Of a stretch of 64,000 nucleotides of DNA, positions 1-9,306 are shown piece after piece. Source of the DNA: Nocardia brasiliensis IFM 10847 (GTDB lineage: Bacteria > Actinomycetota > Actinomycetes > Mycobacteriales > Mycobacteriaceae); the NCBI RefSeq assembly GCF_000710915.1, contig NZ_BAUA01000008.1:1-64000 (forward strand), given 5' to 3'. The position numbers and the translations under genes were made by a program. Positions within the stretch are counted from its first letter, which is position 1. Every line of letters starts with the position of its first letter. A model generated the notes under the pieces. The model worked only from the letters and a program-made list of their open reading frames with translations. It was not told the origin of the DNA and made no database searches.

Positions 1-489
1 TTCGGACTGGTCAATTGCAAGATCGCGGCCCGGACCCTCTGCGTGGACCTGACCTATTGCCGCCAACCGTATCTGGCGAACGTGCAGTTCGACGCGGACC
101 TGGACAAGCCGCCCACCGAACTGCGGATCGATTGGCAGGGGTGCCCGGAAGGCACTGCGGTGAGCCTCATTTCGAGCTCGGCTCGCGATATCGATCCCGC
201 GACGTTCCCCACCGGATGGCATGTGATCGGGCGGGACCGGATGCTGGGGGCGCGGTTCGCGGGGACCACGGTCGCGCAGGCGGGCCGCCCGGACACCGAC
301 ATCCTCCAGGTGCAGGCCGCCGACGGTGCGGTGGCGGCGGCGGTGCTGTCCAGCGGCGCTTGGCTTTCCGATCGCGCCGAGGGCGGCATCGTGCTCAAGG
401 ACGCGGACGGCGGGTACTGGCGGCTGATGGTCGGGCCCACCGGCGTGGTGAGCGCCGCGCCGCTGGGCCGGGACAGGCCCACGAGGTGA
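1..489 (+). CDS. Hypothetical protein, 5' end outside the window
   Basis: The reading frame is open from the first base and ends with TGA at 487-489, so the N-terminus lies upstream of the window. An internal GTG at 43 could be read as a start, but codons before it continue the same frame with similar composition. About 162 residues are visible, with four cysteines in the first half (near visible residues 6, 14, 20 and 45) and a mostly polar, beta-rich-looking composition. No domain was recognised. It lies 4 bp upstream of the YdcF/SanA-like gene and is probably co-transcribed with it. An exported or envelope role is possible but is not shown by the visible part. Confidence 0.6.
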   Translation, partial: FGLVNCKIAARTLCVDLTYCRQPYLANVQFDADLDKPPTELRIDWQGCPEGTAVSLISSSARDIDPATFPTGWHVIGRDRMLGARFAGTTVAQAGRPDTDILQVQAADGAVAAAVLSSGAWLSDRAEGGIVLKDADGGYWRLMVGPTGVVSAAPLGRDRPTR

Positions 490-493
490 GGCC

Positions 494-1081
494 GTGAACG
501 CTGTCGTCGACGCCCCCGATGCACCGCGGCGTGCTCCGCGCCGGATGCGGCGTGCGCTGCTCGGTGCCGCAGCGCTGATCGCCGTCGTCGCCGCGGTGGC
601 GGCGCTGGGCCGTCCGCTGTACGTGCGACCGCAGGTGGATCCGTTGCGGCCCGCCGACGCCATCGTCGTGCTCGGCGGGACGCCGTACGAACGCTTCGAC
701 GTGGGCCTCGATCTCGCGCAGCGCGGCTATGCCCGGCAACTGCTGATCTCGCGCTCCACCGGCGCCGACGATCCCGCCATGGACAAGTATTGCGCCGGGC
801 ACTTCGCTTTCCAGGTCAGCTGTTTCGTCCCCGACCCGTGGACCACTCAGGGCGAAGCGCAGGAAATCGGCCGCAGGGCAAAGCAATACGGCTGGCGGCA
901 CATCATCGTGGTGACCTTCACTCCGCATGTGTCGCGCGCGCGGTACATCGTGCAGAAGTGCTTCGCCGGCGAAGTGACGATGGTCGCCAGCCCCAGTCCG
1001 TCGGGGCCGGCCTTCTGGGCGTGGATGTACCTGCGCCAATCGGCCGGCTATCTCAAAGCGTTCACCGAACGCGGGTGTTGA
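494..1081 (+). CDS. YdcF/SanA-family (DUF218) membrane-anchored protein
   Basis: A 195-residue protein starting at GTG 494. An arginine-rich N-terminus is followed by one hydrophobic segment (about residues 20-40) and then a soluble domain. That domain begins ADAIVVLGG and contains further DUF218 landmarks: the GLDLAQRGYARQLLIS stretch, the TQGEAQEIG stretch and the HIIVVTFTPHVSRA stretch (about residues 53-160). YdcF/ElyC/SanA-family proteins have envelope-related roles, and their chemistry is mostly unknown. The length is normal for a single-domain SanA-like protein. It is followed after 17 bp by the aminotransferase gene. The family assignment is good; no specific function is claimed. Confidence 0.8.
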   Translation: MNAVVDAPDAPRRAPRRMRRALLGAAALIAVVAAVAALGRPLYVRPQVDPLRPADAIVVLGGTPYERFDVGLDLAQRGYARQLLISRSTGADDPAMDKYCAGHFAFQVSCFVPDPWTTQGEAQEIGRRAKQYGWRHIIVVTFTPHVSRARYIVQKCFAGEVTMVASPSPSGPAFWAWMYLRQSAGYLKAFTERGC

Positions 1082-1098
1082 AGGAATGAGGAACGTGC

Positions 1099-2463
1099 GT
1101 GACGAGTCTCGACAGCCGACGTGATTTCGCTCGTAGCAACGGCATCCAAGCGCGGTTGCACGACCTGATACCGGGTGGCGCGCACACCTATGCGCGCGGC
1201 GCCGACCAGTACCCCGACCACATGGCCCCGATTCTGGTGCGCGGCAACGGCTGCCGGGTGTGGGACAGCGACGGAAACGAGTACGTCGAGTACGGCATGG
1301 GCCTGCGCTCGGTGACGCTCGGGCACGGCTATCGGCCGGTGGTCGAGGCGGTGACCGCCGCCATCACCGACGGTGTGAACTTCTCCCGGCCCACGGAGCT
1401 GGAATTGCGTGCCGCCGAGGACTTCCTGTCCTTGGTCCCCGGGGCCGACATGGTCAAGTTCGCCAAGAACGGCTCGGACGCCACCACCGCGGCGGTCCGG
1501 CTGGCCCGCGCCGCCACCGGCCGTGTGGTGGTCGCGGTGTGTGATCAACCGTTCTTCTCCGTGGACGACTGGTTCATCGGCACCACGGAGATGGACAGCG
1601 GCACCGACGACACGGCCACGGTGAAGTTCCCGTACAACGATCTCGGCGCGCTGGCCGACGTGCTGGCCGCGGTGCCGGTGGCGTGCGTGGTCATGGAGGC
1701 GGCGACCGCACTGGCCGAACCCGGCAGCGGGTATCTGAACGGTGTTCGCGCCCTGTGTGACCGGTACGGTGCGTTGCTCGTGTTCGACGAGATGATCACC
1801 GGGTTCCGCTGGTCGGCCGGTGGGGCGCAACAGGTGTACGGTGTGCGTCCGGATCTGTCGTGCTGGGGGAAGGCGATGGGCAACGGGTTCCCGATCTCGG
1901 CGTTGGCGGGCAAGCGCGAATACATGGAGCTGGGCGGGCTGCGGACCGACCGGGACCGGGTGTTTCTGCTCTCGACCACGCACGGGCCGGAATCCGCGGG
2001 ACTGGCCGCGTTCCGCGCGGTAGTCCGCGCCTACGCGGACACCGATCCGATCGGGCGGATGGAACGGGCCGGACGACGGCTCGCCGACGCGGTGAATGCC
2101 ATTGCCGCCGAGCTGGGTATCGCCGATTTCCTCCAGGTCGCCGGGCGGCCGTCGTGCCTGGTCTATCTCACCAGAGACCCGCGCGGCAGGCCGTCGCAAG
2201 CGTTCCGGACGCTGTTGCTGCAGGAGTTGCTGGCCCGCGGGGTGCTGGGGCAATCGTTCGTCACCTCGGCGGCGCACACCGACGACGCTGTGGACGCGAC
2301 GGTCTCCGCCTGCCGGGAAGCGGCGCTCGTCTACCGTCGCGCCCTCGAACAAGGGAGTGTCGCAGGGCTTTTGGCGGGACGACCGGTCGCGCCGGCCCTC
2401 CGGCGGACCGCTGCGCCGCGCCGGGTCGATGCCGCCGCGCAAGGCGGAGCGCAGCACTCGTGA
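1099..2463 (+). CDS. Class III PLP aminotransferase / glutamate-1-semialdehyde aminomutase-like
   Basis: A 454-residue fold-type I PLP enzyme starting at GTG 1099. Features of the GSAM-like class III family are the N-terminal IPGGAHTYARG, the DGNEYVEYGMGLRSV stretch, the phosphate-binding KNGSDATTAAVRLARAATG region, the cofactor Asp in LVFDEMITGFR and the Schiff-base lysine in CWGKAMGNG (about residue 258). Housekeeping HemL serves tetrapyrrole synthesis. This copy instead overlaps a GT4 glycosyltransferase (GTG at 2460, stop here 2461-2463) and follows an envelope-type gene. It is therefore more likely to act in surface-glycan or secondary metabolism, transaminating or isomerising an unknown aldehyde or ketone. 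It carries an extra Ala/Arg-rich tail of about 30 residues. Confidence 0.8.
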   Translation: MTSLDSRRDFARSNGIQARLHDLIPGGAHTYARGADQYPDHMAPILVRGNGCRVWDSDGNEYVEYGMGLRSVTLGHGYRPVVEAVTAAITDGVNFSRPTELELRAAEDFLSLVPGADMVKFAKNGSDATTAAVRLARAATGRVVVAVCDQPFFSVDDWFIGTTEMDSGTDDTATVKFPYNDLGALADVLAAVPVACVVMEAATALAEPGSGYLNGVRALCDRYGALLVFDEMITGFRWSAGGAQQVYGVRPDLSCWGKAMGNGFPISALAGKREYMELGGLRTDRDRVFLLSTTHGPESAGLAAFRAVVRAYADTDPIGRMERAGRRLADAVNAIAAELGIADFLQVAGRPSCLVYLTRDPRGRPSQAFRTLLLQELLARGVLGQSFVTSAAHTDDAVDATVSACREAALVYRRALEQGSVAGLLAGRPVAPALRRTAAPRRVDAAAQGGAQHS

Positions 2464-3602
2464 CCGCACCGCGAATCGGGCTCGTGCATGAGCGATTCAC
2501 CGAATACGGCGGATCCGAAGCGGTGGTCGCGGAGTTCCTCCGCACCTGGCCGGGCGCCCCGGTGTTCGCGCCGATCGTCAGTCGTGCGGGGCGGGCGGCG
2601 CTCGCGGCGCAATGTGTTGCGGGAGAGTTGGATTCGATTCAGGGCAGCTGGCTCAGCGGGGTACATGCCGCATCGGGCGCGCACGCTCCGCTGCTGCCCT
2701 TCGTGCCCCGGGCGTTGCGTCGACTCCCACTGGCCGGGCGGTTCGACGCGGTGGTCGTCAGCCATCACGCGTTCGCCACCCAGGCCGTCTTCGCCACGGA
2801 CGCACCGGTGATCGCGTATGTGCACAGTCCGGCGCGTTGGGCGTGGGACAGTGCTTTCCGCGCTCAGGAAGCCGGTGGGCGGTCCGGTCAGCTCGCCTTG
2901 GCTGCCCTCGGCCGTTTCGCCCGTCGCGCCGAATTGCGGGCCGCGCCGCGGCTGGCGCGGGTGATCGCCAACTCGCACGCGGTCGCGGCGCGCGTGCGTG
3001 ATTGGTGGGGGCTGCCCGCGACTGTGATCAATCCGCCGGTGCGGATAGATCGGTTCACTCCGGACCCGTCGCTACCGCGCGAGGACTTCTTTCTGTTCGC
3101 CGGTCGTCTCGTGCCCTACAAGCGGGCAGACCTCGCGATCAGGGCGGCGCAACAGGCGGGTCGTCGGCTGGTCGTGCTCGGCGACGGCAGGCATCGCCCC
3201 TACCTCGAGTCCCTCGCCGGACCGGAGACCACATTTCTCGGCGCCGCCTCCGACGCGGTCCTGCTGGACAATTATCGACGCTGCCAGGCTCTGCTCATGC
3301 CGGGCGTCGAGGATTTCGGCATCGTCCCGGTGGAGGCGATGGCCTGCGGCACCCCCGTCCTCGCGGTCGGCGCGGGCGGCGCACTCGACACCGTCTTCCC
3401 CGGCCGCACCGGCGAGTATCTCGACCCAGGCGACGACCAGTCCGTCATCGACAGCCTCGCCCACCACCTGCGCGTTTTCGATTCCACCACTTACGACCCC
3501 GCCGCCATCCGCGCCCACGCCACCACCTTCACCCCCGAAGCCTTCCGCACCCGCCTCTCCGCCACAGTCGCCCAAACCCTCACCCAGGGCGTCCGGAGTT
3601 GA
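2460..3602 (+). CDS. Glycosyltransferase family 4
   Basis: A 380-residue protein. The GTG at 2460 overlaps the stop of the aminotransferase (GTGA), and the sequence from there reads as a GT-B fold: VHERFTEYGGSEAVV at the N-terminus, YVHSPARWAWD near residue 122, LFAGRLVPYKRADLAI near residue 214 and the GT4 nucleotide-sugar motif MPGVEDFGIVPVEAMACGTPVLAVG near residues 279-303. Retaining GT4 enzymes transfer hexoses from NDP-sugars to glycolipid or polysaccharide acceptors. The coupling to the GSAM-like gene suggests joint action on one glycan. The extreme C-terminal codons are Ala/Thr/Pro rich. Whether it belongs to the BGC is uncertain; the other BGC transferases are all GT1. Confidence 0.87.
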   Translation: MTAPRIGLVHERFTEYGGSEAVVAEFLRTWPGAPVFAPIVSRAGRAALAAQCVAGELDSIQGSWLSGVHAASGAHAPLLPFVPRALRRLPLAGRFDAVVVSHHAFATQAVFATDAPVIAYVHSPARWAWDSAFRAQEAGGRSGQLALAALGRFARRAELRAAPRLARVIANSHAVAARVRDWWGLPATVINPPVRIDRFTPDPSLPREDFFLFAGRLVPYKRADLAIRAAQQAGRRLVVLGDGRHRPYLESLAGPETTFLGAASDAVLLDNYRRCQALLMPGVEDFGIVPVEAMACGTPVLAVGAGGALDTVFPGRTGEYLDPGDDQSVIDSLAHHLRVFDSTTYDPAAIRAHATTFTPEAFRTRLSATVAQTLTQGVRS

Positions 3603-3883
3603 CACCTGTCGATCGCTACCACTTCGGCAGGAGGTGTGGTGGCGGGATCGCGAACGTCGCGGTTGTATGGATTGTCTGATTCATCCCGTGCGTGCGTGAA
3701 ACCGCTTATATGTTCTTCTAATTCGATTGTCATCGCGTTAGCAAAATTACGGAATCGGAGCTGTAATCCGCGTCACATTGTCCGATTTGCTGGTAGTCGT
3801 CCGGTTGCCGCCATGTTCGAATGTGCTGAGCGGGGCTAAGTATCAGGTTTCAGTGGGATTTGCCGGAAGATCCAGGAGATCGG
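3603..3883 (+). promoter_or_regulatory. Intergenic leader upstream of the SARP gene
   Basis: A 281-bp gap of clearly lower G+C than its surroundings, especially about 3700-3765. It must hold the promoter and leader of the SARP gene. A TAAGTAT stretch near 3837-3843 could be a -10 element. A partial inverted repeat (ACACCT 3602-3607 with AGGTGT 3632-3637) just after the GT4 stop could be a weak terminator. An AGGAG at 3874-3878 is the ribosome binding site for ATG 3884. I found no 11/22-bp TCGAG-type array here like those upstream of the structural operons, so autoregulation by the SARP is not evident. Confidence 0.4.
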
Positions 3884-5668
3884 ATGTTCGTCTCAACGCT
3901 CGGCAGACTGCAAGTCACCGTGGACGATGGTGAGATTACACCGACGGCGCCGAAGTTGCGCAGCCTGCTCGCGCTGCTCGCGGTGCGGCGAAACCGAATC
4001 GTGCCCACCGGAGTTCTGGTCGAAGAACTCTGGAACGACGAGGCGCCGATCAGTGCGCTCGCGACTTTGCAGACCTACGTCTATCAACTGCGGAAACTGT
4101 TGCAGGCGCACGGCGCCAACGGGCGTGATGTGCTGCGCTGGCATCCGCTGGGCTATGAGATCCGGCTGGCCGACCACGAACTCGATATCGCCGCGTTCGA
4201 GCAACTCGCCGAGCGGGCACGCGATCAGCTGTCCGACGGCGCGGTGGTGGAAGCCTTGCAGTCCGCCTCGAACGCGGCCGCGTTGTGCACCGGCACGCCG
4301 CTGTACGACATCTGTGCCGGTCCGATCCTGGAACCGGAGATCAACCGGTTGCGTGAGTCGTTGTTGCAGGTCACGCAGTTGCGGGTGGAGGCGCGGATGC
4401 GTCTGGGTCATCACCGGGATCTGATCGGTGAGCTGAAACTGCTGTGCGGCGAGCACCCCTATCACGAAGGCTTGCACGGCAATCTGATGACGTGCCTGCA
4501 TCGGTGCGGCCGCAGGTCCGAGGCGCTCGAGGTGTACCACCTGCTGCGCTCGAACCTGAGCGCCGAGTTGGGCATCGAACCGTCCGCCGCCATCCAGGAG
4601 TTGCAGCGCGGATTGCTCGACGGCGCACCGGAACAGGCCACCGCCGAGGTGCGCACCGCGGTAGCGCCCGCGCAATTGCCGCGCGATCTGTCCGATTTCT
4701 CCGGTCGTGCCGACGAAAAGAAACGACTCACCGAACTGCTGACCAGTGATGTGGCCGTCACCGCCGCCGTGGTCACCGTCTCCGGCGGGCCCGGTGTCGG
4801 CAAATCGGCGTTGGCGATCCACGCGGGACATTCGGTGCGCAGCCATTTTCCGGACGGTCAGCTCTATGTCGATTTTCGCGAAGGCACGCACGGTTCGTTC
4901 CGTATTCTCGGACGGTTCCTGCGCGCGGTGGGTTTCGCCGCCGGACATTTGCCCGATGAACTCGACGAGCGCGCGGAGTTGTTCCGCAGCTGGGCCGCCG
5001 GCCGCCGGGTGCTCATTGTGCTCGACAATGTCACCACCCGTGGTCAGGTGCGGCAACTGCTCGCGGGCGGTCCCGGTAGCGCGGTGCTGATCACCGGCAC
5101 CTTCCGCGCGGTCGCGGGTATCGAAGGCGCGGCGCCGATCGAATTGGAAGCGCCGGACGCGGGACAGAGCAACGAGATACTCTCCGCGATCATCGGTCCG
5201 GATCGGATGAGTGCGGAAACCGATGCCGCGGAACGCATCATCGCCTACTGCGATCGAAATCCGCTGGCATTGCGCATCGTCGGCGCGAAATTGGTGACCA
5301 ATCGATTGCTGTCGTTGTCCATGCTCGCTGACCGGCTCGCGGATCCGCGGCGGCGGCTGCACCAGCTGGAGTTCCTCGACTGGAGCATGACCCGCACGGT
5401 GTCGGCGGGCTATCGCGAATTGGACGCGCCCGCGCGTGCGCTGCTCAACGCCGCGGTCGCCGCGGGTACGCGCACGCTCACCATGACGCGCGCCGAACAG
5501 CTGTGCGCGCCGGGGCAGTGGTCGGCGGACAGCGCGATCGAGCAGCTGATCCAGAACGGGCTGGTGCGCTGCAACTGGGGTGTCGTCGGGGTGGACAGCT
5601 TCGATATCCCGGACCTCGTCGCCTGCTATGTGGCCGAGGTGGCGGGCCCGAACACCGAGGCTTGTTGA
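3884..5668 (+). CDS. SARP-family transcriptional activator with NB-ARC domain (AfsR-like, short)
   Basis: A 594-residue cluster-situated activator. ATG 3884 is chosen over an in-frame TTG at 3860 because AGGAG lies 5 nt upstream of the ATG. Domains in order: an OmpR-type winged helix (about 1-90, with APKLRSLLALLAVRRNR and VLVEELW), a bacterial transcriptional activation (BTAD) domain (about 95-240, with LDIAAFEQLAERARD and the HPYHEGLHGNLMTCLHRCGR stretch) and an NB-ARC ATPase with Walker A GGPGVGKSA (near 300), Walker B VLIVLDN (near 380) and NPLALRIVG (near 460). The TPR tail of full-length AfsR is missing. SARPs bind direct heptamer repeats just upstream of -10 boxes; such arrays occur upstream of eight transcription units in this window. 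Its 3' end overlaps the convergent acyl-ligase-KR-ACP gene by 43 bp. Confidence 0.93.
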   Translation: MFVSTLGRLQVTVDDGEITPTAPKLRSLLALLAVRRNRIVPTGVLVEELWNDEAPISALATLQTYVYQLRKLLQAHGANGRDVLRWHPLGYEIRLADHELDIAAFEQLAERARDQLSDGAVVEALQSASNAAALCTGTPLYDICAGPILEPEINRLRESLLQVTQLRVEARMRLGHHRDLIGELKLLCGEHPYHEGLHGNLMTCLHRCGRRSEALEVYHLLRSNLSAELGIEPSAAIQELQRGLLDGAPEQATAEVRTAVAPAQLPRDLSDFSGRADEKKRLTELLTSDVAVTAAVVTVSGGPGVGKSALAIHAGHSVRSHFPDGQLYVDFREGTHGSFRILGRFLRAVGFAAGHLPDELDERAELFRSWAAGRRVLIVLDNVTTRGQVRQLLAGGPGSAVLITGTFRAVAGIEGAAPIELEAPDAGQSNEILSAIIGPDRMSAETDAAERIIAYCDRNPLALRIVGAKLVTNRLLSLSMLADRLADPRRRLHQLEFLDWSMTRTVSAGYRELDAPARALLNAAVAAGTRTLTMTRAEQLCAPGQWSADSAIEQLIQNGLVRCNWGVVGVDSFDIPDLVACYVAEVAGPNTEAC

Positions 5669-8600
5669 CCGGACTCGTGCAACGCGCCCGCCAAGGCGCC
5701 GAGTGTTGTTGCCGCGAAGAACATTTCGTGCGGGATCGCGGTGTCGAGCGCGCCCTCCAGGCGAGCGTGCACCTGCACCATCTGCACCGAGGTGCGTCCC
5801 AGCGCGCTGAGGGGTGTGTGCGCCGACAGCGGCAGGCCGGTGAATCCGTCCAGCGCCCGGATCATGTGCCCGAGGGTCGCCACGGCCACCGGTGCCAGAT
5901 CGGCCTGCGGTGCCGTCCCGGCCGGTTCGGTCAGCGCGAGGTCGCGGGCGTCGTCGACTAATGCGCGCACATCGGTGCCACGCCGGTCGATGCCGATCTG
6001 ATAGTCGCCGGGCGGCCGGCACAGCGTCTCCGCGGTCAAGCGGACCGCGTCGTCGGGCCGCAGCGCGAGGAAACCCCGTGCGGCCGCGGCGGCTTCGTAC
6101 CGATTTCCGGCGTTGACGCCGGTCTCGCGCCAGAGGCTCCAGGCGAGCCGGGTGATCGGCGTGCCGTCTCGTCGGCGCAGTTCCGCGGTGAGCGCGCGCG
6201 ACAGCGCGTTCGTGGCGGCGTACGCCGCGCAGCCCGCCGCGGGAAACTCGCCCATCAGTGAGGAGCCGATGATCAACCGGGAGCCGGGGCGCTCCCGGAC
6301 GAGTGCCGCGGCCACCAGCAGGCCGCGAATGTGACCGGCGGCGGTGAGGTCCCAGTCGGCGGATCGCTCGGCACGCAGCGCGCGCAGGCGGTACTCGCCG
6401 GCCAGGTGGATCACGCCGTCCAGCGGTGCACCCCATCGGTTTTCGGCGGCCGCCACCGCCGCCCGGACGGCGGCCTCATCGCGAAGATCGACGGCCGCGT
6501 AATCGGCCTGTGCGGAGGCATCCCAGAGCTTGCGCCAATTGGCCTGCAATGCTGTGTTGTTCGGTGCGTCGAGCGCGCGCCTGCCGAGTATCAGAAACTG
6601 GGCGCGCGAGGTGGCGGCAAGGTTGCGCACCAGTTCGGTGCCGATACCGCCCGCGCCGCCCAGCACGAGGTAGCGTCCATTCGCACGCAGGGGCCTCGGT
6701 TCGGTGATGGGTGCGTCGACTCGAGTCAGGGCGGGGACATACGGACGGCCCTGTCGCCAGGCGAGTTCCGGGTAGGCGGTGCTGTGATCGGCGAGCGCAA
6801 TGGCCAGGTCCCTGGCGGTGCGTTCCGGTGCACTCTCGGCCAGATCGATGTGCACCGCCTCACTACCGGGATACTCCTGCCGGTACACGGCGGTGACGGC
6901 CGCGGTGGCCGCGGCCGCGACGATGCCGGACTCGGTTCCGATCAGCACGCGCGCGCCCCGGCTCACCGTGATCAGTCTCGGGCCCGCGCCGTCATGCGTG
7001 CAGCACTGGATGGCGCTGACGAGATGTTTTGCACACGAATCTATTTCGGCGGCAATGCTCCACAGGTAGACGACTGTCTGGGGCGTGCCGAGCGCGGACC
7101 GAACCGCCGCCCAATGCTCATCGAGATCCGGATCGATGACGTAGCCGTCCTCGGTACGCCGGAAGGTCGCACCCCGCCGCACGAGCAGGTAGCTACCCGG
7201 CACCTGCCTCGTGAATTCCTCCGCGACACCGGACTCGTCGGCGAACAGCACGATGGGTCCGCGCAAACCGGTGACGTGCCGCGGAGACGGCGGCACCGAC
7301 CGCCACTCGGTGACATAGACACAGTCGGGCGTCGTGCCGGACACACCGCCGATGCCGTCGACGACGCGGTCGGCGAGTTCGCCGTCGGCGAGCCGTCGCG
7401 CCAGGACGGCCCGCTGGATCTTTCCGCCGGTGGTACGCGGGAATTCGGCCGTCGTGATCGCGGCGATCACGCCGACCGGCAGACCGAGCCGCTCGCCGAC
7501 CGTCGCCGTGATCCGTGCCGCGGTCCGCCGTTGGTCACCGGAATCGGTTGGTACGTAACAGATACCGAGCAGTTCGGTGCCCAGCTCGGGATCGGCCACG
7601 CCTACCGCGGCGGCGTACCCGCGCCGGACGCCCTCGATCTCGTGCACCAGCTCTTCGATGGTGTGACTGTGATATTTGGCCCCGTTGACCACCACCACGT
7701 CCTTGGCGCGACCGGTGATCACGAGCTTGCCGTCGGCGAGGAACGCCAGGTCGCCGGTGTCGAGCCAGCCGTCGACGGTGAACGCGGCGGCGTTGGCCTC
7801 CGGGCTGTCGAGATACCCCGGCGTCACCCTGCTGCCGCACACCTGTAGCCGGCCGATCGTGTATTCGTCTTGCGGAAGCAGGTTTTCGTCGACGATACGC
7901 AACCGGCTGCCGGGCGCGGGGGCGCCCATGCTGATGTAGTCGATGCCCGAGTGGGTCACGATATTGTCCGCGGCGTCGAAGTATGCGCACGAGGCGGCCG
8001 TCGCGGTTTCCGCCATGCCCCACATGTGCACGAAGCTCGCTGCCGTGATGCCGAAACGCCCCAGCTCCCTGAGGAATCCGTCGACAACGGCCGGGATGCA
8101 CTGCTCCCCGGCATTGAGCAGGGTGCGCAGCGCCGAGAGATCCCACCGCCGCTGCGGCGCCTGTTCGAGGGCCGCGGTGAGCATCCGGTAGCCGAAGTTG
8201 GCCGACCAGGTGTGCGCCACTCGGTGCCGCTCCAGCAGGTCGAGCCAGCGCAGCGGTGCCGCGGTGATGTAGCTGGTGCTCGCGTGCACACTCGTGCAGC
8301 CCAGCACCGCGTCGCGCAGCAGATACATCACCAGGGCGGGGGCATGGTCGAAGGGCAGCCAATTGAGGCTGGTCTCACCGGCGCGGATCAGGTCGACCTG
8401 GCGAGCCGCCAACGCGTTCTCCACGATCGCGCGATGGGTGAGTGGAATCAGCTTGGGGCGCCCGGTGCTACCGGAGGAGAGCACGAGCACCGCGACGTCG
8501 TCCGGGTCCGGCGCGTGCACCTCGGTCACGGGCAGCGCTGCCGCCGTGCACAATTCGCCGACGCTGACGGCCGGTTCCAGCGGTTCGGCGAGCGCAGGGG

Positions 8601-9306
8601 AGGTGAGTATCGGCGCATCCGCCAGGCGTTGCGACAGCGCGACGAGCACACCCACGTCGTCGCGCTTCGGCTCGACCGTGGTGACCGGCACGAAACCGCC
8701 GAGCAGACAACCCCAGACCGCCACGACGTAATCGGCGAGATCATGCAGCGCCAGTACGACTTTCGCACCGGGCAGCAACCCTCGCCCGGACAGTCCGGCG
8801 GCGAGGCGCAGTCCGCGTTCCAGCAATCGGTCGTAGGGCAGGTGGGTCTCGCCGTCCGGCCCGACGGTCACCACCGCATGCGCGGTGGCCGACGCCGCGC
8901 GCAGCGCCTCCGGGAGAGTGCGCGGATCGGCGCGGGTGACAACGAGTTCGGGACCTGCCGCCTGTGCGAGCCGCCGGACCGTGGGCGACGCGTGGTCCTG
9001 CGCTGGGTGGTGGAACCCGACCCGGCGGTGACCCAGCGGATAACGCACCGGCACCCAGTCCTGCGCCGCCTGTGCCTCGGGCAGTGCCGCGAGGTCGGGC
9101 TCGCCGTCGGGTAGCCGCGGAATCCGGCGTAGCACGCGGACCGCGATCTTCGGTGTCCGGCTCAGCTCCCGCTGTACTTCGATCGGATCGGCGTCGGCCG
9201 AGGGCACGACGTAGACACGGTATTCACCGGGCACCTCGGCGGGAATCGCAAGGCAGTCCAGCACATCCGGCCTGGCGAAGATCTGCTGGACGAAGGCGGT
9301 GCTCAT
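5626..9306 (-). CDS. Acyl-AMP ligase - ketoreductase - ACP fusion protein
   Basis: A 1226-residue multidomain protein. ATG 9306 overlaps the stop of the upstream NAT gene (ATGA). Domains: an N-terminal stretch of about 110 residues resembling the C-terminal lid of an adenylating enzyme (VRVLRRIPRLPDGEPD); an acyl-AMP ligase (about 120-650) with LSSGSTGRPK near 275, MWGMAETATAA, WLDTGDLA and TTGGKIQ; a type I PKS ketoreductase (about 700-1110) with NADPH site GGAGGIG near 880 and catalytic YAATN near 1028; and a C-terminal carrier domain whose likely phosphopantetheine serine is in GRTSVQ near 1170. It should activate a carboxylic acid, load it on its own ACP and reduce a keto group on it. The ligase resembles PKS-loading (PksJ-type) domains. 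With no KS in the protein, the keto group must come with the substrate or from a partner. It ends the operon GT, C domain, NAT, this gene. Confidence 0.9.
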   Translation of the reverse strand: MSTAFVQQIFARPDVLDCLAIPAEVPGEYRVYVVPSADADPIEVQRELSRTPKIAVRVLRRIPRLPDGEPDLAALPEAQAAQDWVPVRYPLGHRRVGFHHPAQDHASPTVRRLAQAAGPELVVTRADPRTLPEALRAASATAHAVVTVGPDGETHLPYDRLLERGLRLAAGLSGRGLLPGAKVVLALHDLADYVVAVWGCLLGGFVPVTTVEPKRDDVGVLVALSQRLADAPILTSPALAEPLEPAVSVGELCTAAALPVTEVHAPDPDDVAVLVLSSGSTGRPKLIPLTHRAIVENALAARQVDLIRAGETSLNWLPFDHAPALVMYLLRDAVLGCTSVHASTSYITAAPLRWLDLLERHRVAHTWSANFGYRMLTAALEQAPQRRWDLSALRTLLNAGEQCIPAVVDGFLRELGRFGITAASFVHMWGMAETATAASCAYFDAADNIVTHSGIDYISMGAPAPGSRLRIVDENLLPQDEYTIGRLQVCGSRVTPGYLDSPEANAAAFTVDGWLDTGDLAFLADGKLVITGRAKDVVVVNGAKYHSHTIEELVHEIEGVRRGYAAAVGVADPELGTELLGICYVPTDSGDQRRTAARITATVGERLGLPVGVIAAITTAEFPRTTGGKIQRAVLARRLADGELADRVVDGIGGVSGTTPDCVYVTEWRSVPPSPRHVTGLRGPIVLFADESGVAEEFTRQVPGSYLLVRRGATFRRTEDGYVIDPDLDEHWAAVRSALGTPQTVVYLWSIAAEIDSCAKHLVSAIQCCTHDGAGPRLITVSRGARVLIGTESGIVAAAATAAVTAVYRQEYPGSEAVHIDLAESAPERTARDLAIALADHSTAYPELAWRQGRPYVPALTRVDAPITEPRPLRANGRYLVLGGAGGIGTELVRNLAATSRAQFLILGRRALDAPNNTALQANWRKLWDASAQADYAAVDLRDEAAVRAAVAAAENRWGAPLDGVIHLAGEYRLRALRAERSADWDLTAAGHIRGLLVAAALVRERPGSRLIIGSSLMGEFPAAGCAAYAATNALSRALTAELRRRDGTPITRLAWSLWRETGVNAGNRYEAAAAARGFLALRPDDAVRLTAETLCRPPGDYQIGIDRRGTDVRALVDDARDLALTEPAGTAPQADLAPVAVATLGHMIRALDGFTGLPLSAHTPLSALGRTSVQMVQVHARLEGALDTAIPHEMFFAATTLGALAGALHESGQQASVFGPATSAT

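Noticed and set aside
3636..3839. 67-codon open frame upstream of the SARP gene
   Set aside because: Composition is not that of a protein-coding high-G+C gene, there is no ribosome binding site and no family resemblance; treated as promoter/leader DNA.
3893..6436. 847-codon minus-strand frame opposite the SARP gene
   Set aside because: Arg/Pro-rich antisense shadow typical of high-G+C DNA; SARP motifs on the plus strand are unambiguous.
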